64,000 nt of DNA, from the NCBI RefSeq assembly GCF_016741785.1, contig NZ_JAERRL010000012.1, positions 62,001 to 126,000 on the forward strand. Direction: 5' to 3'. Source of the DNA: Streptomyces sp. 7-21. Its GTDB lineage: Bacteria > Actinomycetota > Actinomycetes > Streptomycetales > Streptomycetaceae. Below the pieces are notes generated by a model that had not been told where the DNA came from, searched no databases, and saw only the letters and a list, made by a program, of their open reading frames with translations. A program made the position numbers and the translations under genes. Within the stretch, counting starts at the first letter, position 1. Every line of letters begins with the position of its first letter. Positions 8,264 to 16,693 of the stretch are shown piece after piece.

Positions 8264-8294
8264 CCCGGACCGGCGAAGGGCCCGCCGGTCCGGG
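8264..8294 (+). terminator. Bidirectional stem-loop between convergent genes
   Basis: An 11-bp perfect inverted repeat (CCCGGACCGGC at 8264-8274, complement at 8284-8294) with a 9-nt loop lies just after the sigma gene and before the end of the convergent small membrane protein gene. Confidence 0.75.
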
Positions 8295-8333
8295 AGACAC
8301 GGAGCGACGCTGCACAGGCGCCGTACCGGGCGG

Positions 8334-8558
8334 TCAGGTGAAGGCGATGACCGCGACCGCGATCACGACGGCGATCACCAGGACGACGCCGGCGATCATG
8401 CCGACGCTGATGCTGGACGAGGAGCCACCGGCGGTGGCCGAGCCGCGGCGGTCCGTCGCGCCCTGGTTGACGAACGCCTGGAACATCTGCGTGCTGCCCG
8501 CCGGGTCGGGCTCCTGCGAGTGCTGCGGGCCGTGGGGTGCCTGGGGGTTGTGCGCCAT
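8334..8558 (-). CDS. Small tail-anchored membrane protein, function unknown
   Basis: This 74-aa protein has a hydrophilic Pro/Gln/Ser-rich N-terminal half and a C-terminal transmembrane helix (SVGMIAGVVLVIAVVIAVAVIAF), so it is probably tail-anchored with the N-terminus in the cytoplasm. The ATG at 8558 is used because a TAGGGT -10 box lies 7 nt upstream on the minus strand. Nothing indicates a specific function. Confidence 0.65.
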   Translation of the reverse strand: MAHNPQAPHGPQHSQEPDPAGSTQMFQAFVNQGATDRRGSATAGGSSSSISVGMIAGVVLVIAVVIAVAVIAFT

Positions 8559-8565
8559 GCCTGTG

Positions 8566-8571
8566 ACCCTA
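8566..8571 (-). promoter_or_regulatory. -10 box of a leaderless promoter
   Basis: TAGGGT on the minus strand ends 7 nt before the ATG at 8558; no ribosome-binding site is visible. Confidence 0.4.
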
Positions 8572-8660
8572 GCGAAAGCCGGGCGACGGCTCACGCGGGC
8601 GTCCGCACCTGGTGGCGTGCGCCGGGGTCTTTTCGCTGCCTTCCTGTCTTCTTCGCCTGC

Positions 8661-8720
8661 TCGTTCGCCCTCTCGTTGTCCCTCTCGTTCTCCCTCTCGT
8701 GCACCCTTTCGTTCGCCCTC
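8661..8720. repeat. Five-copy 12-bp minisatellite
   Basis: Five consecutive 12-bp units of the form TCGTTNNCCCTC (8661, 8673, 8685, 8697, 8709) occupy the intergenic stretch between the anti-sigma gene and the small membrane protein gene. Units differ at two or three positions. It could be translated as a charged NER-type repeat on the minus strand, but no supported gene covers it. Confidence 0.8.
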
Positions 8721-8768
8721 TCGTGGCCGTTTCCGCCCGCCGCTCCGGTGTGCGCGGGTGCGCGCGGC

Positions 8769-9566
8769 TCACATCGGCATGCGCAGGACGGCCGGCCCGC
8801 CGGGGACCCGCACCTCCAGCGCAACGATCTCGTCAGGCCGTAGCGGCGTGCCGACGGTCATCCGCGCCGTCTCACCGGGCATGGCCTGCCAGCGGGCCAG
8901 TTCACGTTCGGTGCCGTCGTTCTCGACGGCGATCAGCGTGTAGGTGATCGGCTGCCCGGGGCGCTCGGACTCGCCCGCGCCGTAGGCGCACTCCATGCTG
9001 ACGCGTGAGCCCTGACCGGTGTCCGCGAGGCTGACGCTGGCCTCGACCGGGTAGGGGCCCAGCGGCGTCATCGCCGTGCTGTCCCGGGCCCCGCTTCCCC
9101 CCTCCGGACCCGCGCCCGGCGCCCAGCCGAAGGCCAGCACGAGCGCCAGGCAGGCGGCCAGGGCCACGGCGGTGGCGGACAGCGCGGCCACCAGGCGGCG
9201 GCCCCGGCGGCGCCGGGCGGTGACGCGTTCCACCAGGGCCGGCAGCAGGCCGGGAGGCGGCGGGGGCAGCGGCGCGGGCTTGGCGCCGTGCCCTGTGCCG
9301 CCCGCCCCGTTGCCCTCTGCGTTGCCCTTCGGGGTGCCCGCTGGGGTGCCCGCTGGGGGAAACGGGTCGCGGGAGAGCGCCAGCAGGCCGGGCAGCCCGG
9401 CGAGTTCGCGCACGGCGCGGGCGCAGTCCGCGCAGCCGGCGAGGTGGGCCTCATAGGCGGCGCGGTCCCGGGGCGACAGCGCGCCGAGCACGTACGCGGC
9501 GTCGTAGGTCCGGAACGGGTCGTGCGACGGGCCCTGCGGGGCGGTGCCCGAATCTTGCGTGCTCAC
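8769..9566 (-). CDS. Membrane anti-sigma factor with zinc-finger (zf-HC2) domain
   Basis: The 265-aa protein has an N-terminal anti-sigma domain with the zinc motif HLAGCADC, a Pro-rich linker, one transmembrane helix around residues 120-145 (LVAALSATAVALAACLALVLAF) and an extracytoplasmic domain that ends in a beta-rich region. It should hold the adjacent ECF sigma factor inactive until an envelope signal arrives. The GTG at 9566 overlaps the TGA of the sigma gene by 4 nt (GTGA), showing translational coupling in one operon. Confidence 0.88.
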   Translation of the reverse strand: MSTQDSGTAPQGPSHDPFRTYDAAYVLGALSPRDRAAYEAHLAGCADCARAVRELAGLPGLLALSRDPFPPAGTPAGTPKGNAEGNGAGGTGHGAKPAPLPPPPPGLLPALVERVTARRRRGRRLVAALSATAVALAACLALVLAFGWAPGAGPEGGSGARDSTAMTPLGPYPVEASVSLADTGQGSRVSMECAYGAGESERPGQPITYTLIAVENDGTERELARWQAMPGETARMTVGTPLRPDEIVALEVRVPGGPAVLRMPM

Positions 9567-10072
9567 TGGCCAATGCCCTTCTCTTGCAGCACCAGGCGCA
9601 GCGCGCGGAGCGCGTAGTGCGTCCGGGACTTGACCGTGCCCTCGGCCACGCCGAGGCGGGCCGCCGCCTCGGCGACGGAAAGGCCCTGGTAGTAGCACAG
9701 GGAGATCACCTCGCGGTGCCGCGGGGCCAGTTCGGCCAGCGCGTCGGCGACGAGGAGGCCCTGGACGGCGCGTTCGATGTCGTCGGGCGCCGCGGTCTCG
9801 GGTGGGGTGTCGGTGGTGACCTCGGCGCGGGAGGCAGCCGAGCGCCAGCCGTCGATGACGATGCGCCGCGCCACGGTGAACAGCCAGGCCCGGGCGGAGC
9901 GCGCGGACTGGTCGAGCACCGAGGGGTGGCGCCAGGCGCGGAGCAGCGTCTCCTGGGCGACGTCCTCCGCGCGTGCGCGGTCGCCGGTCAGGCGGAGGGT
10001 GAACGCCCAGAGCGCGGCGGCGTGCTCCTCGTGCAGTGCGCGCATCAGCGCTTCGTCGGTCTGCTCGCTCAC
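9563..10072 (-). CDS. ECF (SigE/group IV) RNA polymerase sigma factor
   Basis: The 169-aa protein has sigma region 2 (residues about 15-75, with RAEDVAQETLLRAWRHP) and region 4 (about 110-165, with LSVAEAAARLGVAEGTVKSR). Length is normal for an ECF factor. It is co-transcribed and overlaps by 4 nt with its anti-sigma gene, so it is probably an envelope-signal responder. GTG 10072 precedes the first conserved residues; no strong ribosome-binding site is visible, so a downstream ATG is possible. The stimulus cannot be told from sequence. Confidence 0.9.
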   Translation of the reverse strand: MSEQTDEALMRALHEEHAAALWAFTLRLTGDRARAEDVAQETLLRAWRHPSVLDQSARSARAWLFTVARRIVIDGWRSAASRAEVTTDTPPETAAPDDIERAVQGLLVADALAELAPRHREVISLCYYQGLSVAEAAARLGVAEGTVKSRTHYALRALRLVLQEKGIGQ

Positions 10073-10256
10073 GGCGCCCGCCCGGAGCGGACGACGGATG
10101 TGCGGCCGGGCATTCCGGGCTCCCTCCTCGCGCGTGGGGCTGCTACCTGTGACACGAGGCACGGGGGTGTCTGGTTCGACGCGTGGCCCGGGTCCGGTTG
10201 GCTGGTGGCGCGAGGGCACGGTGAACCGGAGCCGGGGCGGTTTCGTTGAAAGAGGT

Positions 10257-10763
10257 ATGACTGAGACCCCACACATGCCACAGCCGACGCCACAGCCGGC
10301 ACGGACCAGCCGCCGCGCCGTTCTGCTGTCCACCGCCGCGGGTGCTGCGGGCACGCTGGCCCTGGCGGCGTGCGGCAGCGATGACTCCGACGAGCCGGAG
10401 GGCGGCTCGAACAGCGAGGGCTCACAGGAGACGAACGGGACCGAGGGTTCGGACGGGTCGGACTCGGCGGGGGAGCCGCTGATCGCGGTCGATGAGGTGC
10501 CGGTCGGGCGGGCCACCGCCGTGACGGCGCCGGACGGTGAGGAAGCGTTCGTCTTCCGCGCCGACGAGTCGACCGTCGCGGCGTTCAGCGCCCTGTGCAC
10601 GCACCAGGGATGCGCCGTGCTGGCCGAGGGGGCGGAGCTGCACTGCCCGTGCCACGGCTCGGTCTTCGACGCGGCGACCGGCGAGGTGCGCAACGGGCCG
10701 GCGCAGGAGCCGCTGCCGTCGATCCCGGTGCGGGTGGAGGGCGACCAGATCGTCACCGGCTGA
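10257..10763 (+). CDS. Exported Rieske [2Fe-2S] lipoprotein
   Basis: The 168-aa protein starts with a twin-arginine type signal (TSRRAVLLS) ending in a lipobox (LAAC), then a Ser/Gly/Asp-rich linker and a Rieske domain with CTHQGC and CPCHGS, which give the two Cys and two His cluster ligands. It probably transfers electrons at the outer face of the membrane; Tat export suits a folded iron-sulphur protein. ATG 10257 follows AAAGAGG. It is divergent from the ECF sigma gene with a 184-nt gap. Confidence 0.92.
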   Translation: MTETPHMPQPTPQPARTSRRAVLLSTAAGAAGTLALAACGSDDSDEPEGGSNSEGSQETNGTEGSDGSDSAGEPLIAVDEVPVGRATAVTAPDGEEAFVFRADESTVAAFSALCTHQGCAVLAEGAELHCPCHGSVFDAATGEVRNGPAQEPLPSIPVRVEGDQIVTG

Positions 10764-11258
10764 GCGTTCCCCGCCGCAGGAAATACTCAACGTAAGGCTC
10801 TTGGCGCAACTGATTACGTTGTGTATTCTGATTGCTGTGAGTAACGATCTGGTTGCACTGCGGGGCAGTGCCGCGTGCCGGGCGCCGCTCGGGGGACGGC
10901 GCCCGCACACTGCCCGCCGCGGCCCGCGTCCGGGCCTCGCCCGGGGTGTACGCCGTCATGTGCCGGTCCGGCACCACCCCATGGCACGTCAGGCGGGGTG
11001 CGGCGGAGCTCCGGTGACGTCGCGTGCATGCCGTCTCCTGCCTCCTGCGGCCTGCCGTCCACGGCTGCCGGGTTTCTCCGCGCGCCCAGGCGACACGCGG
11101 AGCGTGTCCGAGATCACCAGCCGCGGTGGCCTCCTGATATGTCACCCATCCGGTGGCGCAAATGGCCGTAATACGGGACGACAGTCCCTTCTGTCACTCG
11201 GATGAGGGATGCGGGCCGTGTAAGTTCCGGCGCGAGCGGTACGAAGGGACGAGAAACG
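10764..11258. other. 495-nt intergenic region with an AT-rich island and inverted repeat
   Basis: No convincing gene is seen. The stretch 10780-10860 is unusually AT-rich for this genome and holds an 8-bp perfect inverted repeat, CAACGTAA at 10788-10795 and TTACGTTG at 10814-10821. A short frame from GTG 10838 has no recognisable product. A promoter for the following lipoprotein gene probably lies in 11160-11240. Confidence 0.5.
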
Positions 11259-11915
11259 GTGAACAAGAAGCTCGCGGTGCTGTCCGGTTGCGCGGCGCTG
11301 CTGCTCACGCTCTCCGCGTGTGGCGGCGACGACAACGACGAGGAGACCGAGGCATGGGCCAGGAGCGTCTGCAACCAGATCCGGCCCCAGGTGGAGCAGA
11401 TCCAGTCCGCCACGACGGCCATCACCGAGGCCAGCGAGGGCGACCGGGACCCCGAGGAGGTGCAGGAGACCGACTCCACGGCCTTCCAGGACATCTCCGA
11501 GGCCTACCGCTCAATCGCCCAGGCGGTGGACGACGCGGGGGATCCGCCCGTTGACGACGGGGAGCAGCTGCGCCGCGAGGCCGTCAGGGAGCTGCGCGGC
11601 ATCTCCGACTCCTACAACGAGCTGAAGGAGACCATCGACGGCCTGGACACCTCCGACCAGGCTGAATTCGCCGACGGGCTGACACAGATCGCCGACCAGC
11701 TGGCGGAGCTGGGCGAGAGCGGTGACGACGCGCTGAACGAACTCCAGGAGGGCGAGCTGGGCGAAGCCATGGCCCGGCAGCGCGGATGCCAGAGCCCTTC
11801 GAACGACGGGGACGGCGACGGGAGTTCGGGCGAGGAGACGGCCGGCCAGGGCGGCAGCGGCGAGAAGACCGAGACTGAGGAAGAGGACGAGGACGAGGAC
11901 GAGACCGGGTCCTGA
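11259..11915 (+). CDS. Secreted lipoprotein with acidic tail, function unknown
   Basis: The 218-aa protein has a lipoprotein signal peptide ending in LSAC (about residue 20), a helical middle with the Cys-containing motif WARSVCNQIRPQV near the start of the mature part and RQRGC near residue 165, then a Gly/Ser/Glu/Asp tail. The two cysteines may form a disulfide. GTG 11259 follows AAGGGACGAG. Similar small lipoproteins occur beside the methyltransferase/topA block of Streptomyces. No enzymatic motif is visible. Confidence 0.8.
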   Translation: MNKKLAVLSGCAALLLTLSACGGDDNDEETEAWARSVCNQIRPQVEQIQSATTAITEASEGDRDPEEVQETDSTAFQDISEAYRSIAQAVDDAGDPPVDDGEQLRREAVRELRGISDSYNELKETIDGLDTSDQAEFADGLTQIADQLAELGESGDDALNELQEGELGEAMARQRGCQSPSNDGDGDGSSGEETAGQGGSGEKTETEEEDEDEDETGS

Positions 11916-11984
11916 CCCGGGGGCGGGCCGCCCCGGCGCGCCACGGTCGGACGGGGCCGCGGCCACGGACGACGCCGGACGACA

Positions 11985-13517
11985 ATGTCAACCGTGATTA
12001 CCGACGACCTCCCCACCCCCGGCCCGGGCGCCGCCCGCCTGCGGGACGCTCTGCTGGCCGCTTCGTTCACCCCCGACGGTCTGCTGGAGCTGCTCGGCGC
12101 CACCGCCTACGCGGCACTGGCACGCGGCGAGCGCGTGCCCGCGCTGCTCGCCACCCGCGGTGAGCAAGGGACCCTCGCCACGCTCGTGCGGCTGTTCCTG
12201 CTCCGCCGCGCCGTGCCCGAGGAGCGGGCGCGAGCGGCGCTGCCCGAGGAAGCGTTCACCGACGGGTGGGTCGTGCCCGGCGAGGGCGGGACGGTGCGGG
12301 CGGCCGTGGACGTGCGCCCGTTCGCCGCCGAGGGGCCGGGGGAGCCGGCCGACTGGTGGGTGGTCTCCGATGCGGGCCGGGAGGCGGGCAGCGAGGTGGT
12401 CCTCGGGGTCGGCGGTGCCTCGATGACGCTGGCCCAGCTCACCGTGCGCGACCCGGTGGCCCGGGCGCTGGACCTCGGCACCGGCTGCGGCATCCAGGCG
12501 CTGCACGCCTCGCGCCACGCGGCGCACGTCACCGCGACCGACGTCAACCCGCGGGCGCTGCGCATGGCCGCCCTGACCATGGCGCTGTCCGGGGCGCCGG
12601 AGCCCGACCTCCGGCAGGGGCCGCTGTTCGAGCCGCTGGGCGGGGAGCCGCGCGACGAGTCAGAGGCGTTCGGGCTCATCGTGTCGAACCCGCCGTTCGT
12701 CATCTCCCCGGCCGCCGCCACGGCGGGGCAGCGCCTGACCTACCGCGACAGCGGTATGGCGGGGGACGAGCTGTGCCGCACCCTGGTGCACCGCTCGGCG
12801 GCGTACCTCGCCGACGGCGGCTGGTGCCACGTTCTGGCGAACTGGCAGCACGTCGAGGGCGAGGACTGGCGCGAGCGCCTGGCCGGCTGGGTGCCCCCGG
12901 GCTGCGACGCCTGGATCGTGCAGCGTGAGGAGCAGGACGTCGCCCAGTACGCCGAGCTGTGGCTGCGCGACGCGGGCGCCCACCGGGGCGACCCGGAGGT
13001 GTACGAGAAAAGGTACGAAGAATGGCTCACTGAGTTCGCCGCACGGCGTACCCGTTCCGTCGGCTTCGGCTGGATCACCCTGCGGAAGTCAGCGGCGGCC
13101 GCCACCCGCCCCGCCATCACCGTCGAGGAGTGGCCGCACGCCGTCGAGCAGCCGCTGGGCGAGACGATCAAGGCCCACTTCGCGCGCCAGGACTTCCTGC
13201 GCGGGCGCGACGACACCGCGCTGCTGCGCGCGCGTTTCCGCCTCGCCGACGGCGTGACCCAGGAACAGGTGGGCCAGCCGGGCGCCGAGGACCCCGAACA
13301 CGTGATCTTGCGGCAGCGGCACGGCATGATGCGCGCCCGTGCGGTGGACACCGTCGCCGCCGGCTTCGCCGGCAGCTGTGACGGCACACTCGTCGCCACT
13401 GCAATCCTGGACGCCATCGCCCAGCTGCTCGGCGAGGACGAGGCGGCGCTCCGCGCCCAGGCTCCGACGTGGCTCCGCCCCCTCGTTGAGCAGGGGTTTC
13501 TCGTCCCTGTTCCCTAG
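11985..13517 (+). CDS. Class I SAM-dependent methyltransferase (N5-glutamine/N6-adenine type)
   Basis: The protein (510 aa) has an N-terminal helical domain, a Rossmann methyltransferase domain at about residues 150-320 with the SAM motif LDLGTGCGIQALHASR, and NPPF (in IVSNPPFVI), the motif of enzymes that methylate amide or exocyclic amino nitrogens. A C-terminal helical domain follows. The substrate could be a release factor, ribosomal protein or nucleic acid. ATG 11985 is given; GTG 11994, 7 nt after a GACAAT box, would suit a leaderless start. Confidence 0.88.
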   Translation: MSTVITDDLPTPGPGAARLRDALLAASFTPDGLLELLGATAYAALARGERVPALLATRGEQGTLATLVRLFLLRRAVPEERARAALPEEAFTDGWVVPGEGGTVRAAVDVRPFAAEGPGEPADWWVVSDAGREAGSEVVLGVGGASMTLAQLTVRDPVARALDLGTGCGIQALHASRHAAHVTATDVNPRALRMAALTMALSGAPEPDLRQGPLFEPLGGEPRDESEAFGLIVSNPPFVISPAAATAGQRLTYRDSGMAGDELCRTLVHRSAAYLADGGWCHVLANWQHVEGEDWRERLAGWVPPGCDAWIVQREEQDVAQYAELWLRDAGAHRGDPEVYEKRYEEWLTEFAARRTRSVGFGWITLRKSAAAATRPAITVEEWPHAVEQPLGETIKAHFARQDFLRGRDDTALLRARFRLADGVTQEQVGQPGAEDPEHVILRQRHGMMRARAVDTVAAGFAGSCDGTLVATAILDAIAQLLGEDEAALRAQAPTWLRPLVEQGFLVPVP

Positions 13518-13651
13518 GCACCACCCGCGCCGGGGACCGGCGCGCCGTCCCGCCGCGTGACCGTTCACGGACAACATGCCGGGCGGTCTTCGAGCAGCGG
13601 GAATGCGCGGAGTCGGGTTACCGTTCGAGATGCGTTGTGGGGTATTCCCAT

Positions 13652-13701
13652 TTGACACGGAGGCGGGAGGTACCGTCACACTCCGCACCGACAGTACTGT
13701 C
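13652..13701 (+). promoter_or_regulatory. topA upstream region: -35 element and 12-bp palindrome
   Basis: TTGACA at 13652-13657 is a consensus -35 hexamer. Further down a perfect 12-bp palindrome GACAGTACTGTC (13690-13701) contains TACTGT, a good -10 box, about 30 nt before the topA GTG. The palindrome could be an operator overlapping a second promoter. Assignment of exact start sites is not possible from sequence. Confidence 0.45.
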
Positions 13702-13731
13702 CCCGGGCTGGAGAGAAGAGCGAGAAGAGAA

Positions 13732-16590
13732 GTGTCCCCGACCGATGAGTCCGCGAACGGCGGACGGCGGCTCGTCATCGTCGAGTCACCCGTCAAGGCT
13801 GAGACGATCAAGGGCTACCTGGGCCCCGGTTACGTGGTCGAGGCCAGCGTCGGGCACATCCGCGATCTCCCGAACGGCGCCGCCGAGGTGCCTGCCAAGT
13901 ACAAGGGCGAGCCGTGGGCCCGCCTCGGCGTCAACGTCGACGAGAACTTCCAGCCCCTCTACGTGATCAACAGCGCCAAGCGGGAGCAGGTCAAGCGGCT
14001 CAAGGAGCTGCTCGCCGACTCCGACGAGCTCTATCTCGCCACCGACGAGGACCGCGAAGGAGAGGCCATCGCCTGGCACCTCAAGGAGGTGCTCAAGCCC
14101 AAGGTCCCCGTCCGCCGCATGGTCTTCCACGAGATCACCCGGGACGCCATCCGCGAGGCGGTCGAGAACCCGCGCGAGCTCAACCAGCTTCTCGTCGACG
14201 CCCAGGAGACCCGCCGCATCCTCGACCGCCTCTACGGTTACGAGGTCTCGCCCGTGCTGTGGAAGAAGGTCATGCCGCGGCTGTCCGCCGGCCGCGTGCA
14301 GTCCGTCGCCACGCGCCTGGTCGTCGAGCGCGAACGCGAGCGCATCGCCTTCCGCTCGGCCGACTACTGGGACCTCACCGGCACGTTCGCCCCCGCATCC
14401 GCCGAGGGCACCTTTGACGCCCGCCTCACCAGCATCAACGGCCGCCGCGTCGCCCAGGGCCGCGACTTCGGCCCCGACGGCCAGCTGAAGAACCCCGGCC
14501 AGGTCGAGCAGCTCAGCGAGGACTCCGCCCGCGCGCTCGCCGACGCCCTCGCCGAGACCGCGTTCACCGTGCGCTCGGTCGAGTCCAAGCCGTACCGCCG
14601 CTCCCCCTACCCGCCGTTCCGCACCACCACCCTCCAGCAGGAGGCCTCGCGGAAGCTCGGCATGGGTGCCAAGGCGACCATGCAGGTCGCCCAGCGGCTG
14701 TACGAGAACGGCTTCATCACCTACATGCGGACCGACTCCACCACCCTGTCGGACACCGCGATCGCCGCCGCGCGCTCCCAGGTGACGCAGCTGTACGGGG
14801 CCGACTACCTCCCGGAGCGGCCCCGCGTCTACGCCAGCAAGGTGAAGAACGCCCAGGAGGCGCACGAGGCGATCCGCCCCTCCGGCGACCGCTTCCGCAC
14901 CCCCGCCGAAACCGGCCTGACGGGCGACCAGTACCGCCTGTACGAGCTGATCTGGAAGCGCACCGTCGCCTCCCAGATGAAAGACGCCGTCGGCCAGTCC
15001 GTCGCCGTCCGCGTCGGGGGCACCAGCGCCGACGGCCGCGACTGCGAGTTCAGCGCGACCGGAAAGGTCATCACCTTCCACGGCTTCCTCAAGGCGTACG
15101 TCGAGGGCTCTGACGACCCGGCGGCAGAGCTCGACGACCGTGAGCGCCGTCTGCCTCCGGTCGCCGAGTCCGACCCGCTGACGGCCACGCGGATGTCCGC
15201 TGACGGGCACTCCACCAAGCCGCCCGCCCGCTACACCGAGGCCACGCTCGTCAAGGAGCTGGAGGAGCGCGAGATCGGCCGCCCCTCCACGTACGCCACC
15301 ATCATCGGCACCATCCTCGACCGCGGCTACGTCTTCAAGCGCGGCTCGGCTCTGGTCCCCTCCTTCCTGTCGTTCGCCGTCATCAACCTGCTGGAACGGC
15401 ACTTCAGCCACCTGGTGGACTACGACTTCACCGCGCGTATGGAGGACGACCTGGACCGCATCGCCACCGGCGACGCGCAGGCCGTGCCGTGGCTGCGCCG
15501 CTTCTACTTCGGCGAGGACGGCCCGGACGGCGACGGAGACGGCGGCGACCACCTGGCGGGACTGAAGGACCTCGTCACCGATCTCGGCGCCATTGACGCC
15601 CGGGAGATCTCCTCGTTCCCCGTCGGCGAGGGCATCACGCTGCGCGTCGGCCGTTACGGCGCGTACGTCGAGGCGCCGCCGGAGAAGGAAGGGGAGCCCG
15701 GCAAGCGTGCCGATGTGCCCGATGACCTGCCGCCCGACGAGCTGACGGTCGACCTCGCCAAGGAACTGCTCGCCAAGCCGAGCGGCGAGGTCTCGCTGGG
15801 CACCGACCCCGAGACCGGCCACGAGATTGTCGCCCGGGCCGGCCGCTACGGCCCGTACGTGACCGAGGTGCTGCCCGAGTCCGAGACCAAGGGCCGCGGC
15901 AAGTCGGCGCCGAAGCCCCGCACGGCCTCGCTGTTCAAGTCCATGTCGCTCGACACGGTCACGCTCGAGGACGCCCTCAAGCTGCTGTCGCTGCCGCGCG
16001 TCGTCGGCGTCGACCCCGAGACCGGCACGGAGATCACCGCGCAGAACGGGCGCTACGGCCCCTACCTGAAGAAGGGCTCAGACTCCCGCTCCCTCCAGAG
16101 CGAGGAGCAGATCTTCACCATCACGCTCGACGAGGCGCTGGCCCTCTACGCCCAGCCCAAGACGCGCGGCCGGGCCGCCGCCCGCCCGCCGCTGAAGGAG
16201 CTCGGCGAGGACCCGGCGACCGGCAGACCCGTGGTGGTGAAGGACGGCCGCTTCGGCCCGTACGTGACGGACGGCGAGACGAACGCCACGCTGCGCCGCG
16301 ACGACGACCCGGAGACGATCACCCCGGAGCGTGGTTTCCAGCTGCTCGCGGAGCGGCGCGCCAAGGGGCCCGCGAAGAAGACCGCCAAGAAGGCCGCGAA
16401 GACGACCGCGGCCAAGAAGACCACGGCGAAGAAGACGGCGGCCAAGAAGACCACCGCCAAGAAGACCGCGGCCAAGAAGACCACCGCCAAGAAGACCGCG
16501 GCCAAGAAGACCACCGCGAAGAAGACCGCGGCCAAGAAGACGGCCACAAAGACGGCCGCGAAGACGACGACGGGAAGTACGCCCGAGTAG
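13732..16590 (+). CDS. topA: DNA topoisomerase I with Lys/Ala-rich tail
   Basis: The 952-aa type IA topoisomerase relaxes negative supercoils. It has a Toprim domain (VESPVKAETI near residue 20, DEDREGEAIAWHL near 105), the active-site Tyr331 in FITYMRTDST, and several C-terminal GRYGPYV repeats in place of zinc fingers, as in other actinobacteria. The last ~75 residues are a KKTTAKKTAA-type repeat, a basic DNA-binding tail typical of actinobacterial TopA. GTG 13732 follows GAGAAGAGAA. Confidence 0.97.
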   Translation: MSPTDESANGGRRLVIVESPVKAETIKGYLGPGYVVEASVGHIRDLPNGAAEVPAKYKGEPWARLGVNVDENFQPLYVINSAKREQVKRLKELLADSDELYLATDEDREGEAIAWHLKEVLKPKVPVRRMVFHEITRDAIREAVENPRELNQLLVDAQETRRILDRLYGYEVSPVLWKKVMPRLSAGRVQSVATRLVVERERERIAFRSADYWDLTGTFAPASAEGTFDARLTSINGRRVAQGRDFGPDGQLKNPGQVEQLSEDSARALADALAETAFTVRSVESKPYRRSPYPPFRTTTLQQEASRKLGMGAKATMQVAQRLYENGFITYMRTDSTTLSDTAIAAARSQVTQLYGADYLPERPRVYASKVKNAQEAHEAIRPSGDRFRTPAETGLTGDQYRLYELIWKRTVASQMKDAVGQSVAVRVGGTSADGRDCEFSATGKVITFHGFLKAYVEGSDDPAAELDDRERRLPPVAESDPLTATRMSADGHSTKPPARYTEATLVKELEEREIGRPSTYATIIGTILDRGYVFKRGSALVPSFLSFAVINLLERHFSHLVDYDFTARMEDDLDRIATGDAQAVPWLRRFYFGEDGPDGDGDGGDHLAGLKDLVTDLGAIDAREISSFPVGEGITLRVGRYGAYVEAPPEKEGEPGKRADVPDDLPPDELTVDLAKELLAKPSGEVSLGTDPETGHEIVARAGRYGPYVTEVLPESETKGRGKSAPKPRTASLFKSMSLDTVTLEDALKLLSLPRVVGVDPETGTEITAQNGRYGPYLKKGSDSRSLQSEEQIFTITLDEALALYAQPKTRGRAAARPPLKELGEDPATGRPVVVKDGRFGPYVTDGETNATLRRDDDPETITPERGFQLLAERRAKGPAKKTAKKAAKTTAAKKTTAKKTAAKKTTAKKTAAKKTTAKKTAAKKTTAKKTAAKKTATKTAAKTTTGSTPE
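16370..16575 (+). repeat. Tandem repeats encoding the TopA basic tail
   Basis: This stretch is built from near-identical units encoding AKKT(T/A)AKKTA. Third-position choice is almost uniform, so the DNA itself is a tandem array of about 30-bp units and could change length by slippage. Confidence 0.75.
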
Positions 16591-16681
16591 GGGAGTAGCC
16601 TCACCAGCAACGGTCCGCGACACAGCGGCCGTTACTCGATTGAACGTTCGGGTGGGTCGCCCCCGGACTCCGTGCGAAGGT

Positions 16682-16687
16682 TACGCT
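16682..16687 (+). promoter_or_regulatory. -10 box of a leaderless promoter (tmk)
   Basis: TACGCT ends 6 nt before the ATG at 16694 without a ribosome-binding site. Confidence 0.45.
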
Positions 16688-16693
16688 GACCGA

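Noticed and set aside
8661..8720. Short direct repeats considered as a CRISPR array
   Set aside because: Units are 12 bp, contiguous and without spacers; no cas genes are present.
8591..8824. Minus-strand frame encoding NER-type tandem repeats
   Set aside because: It is the translation of the 12-bp minisatellite, overlaps the anti-sigma gene and has no start signal.
13786..15822. 678-codon minus-strand frame
   Set aside because: Antisense to topA with no recognisable domain.
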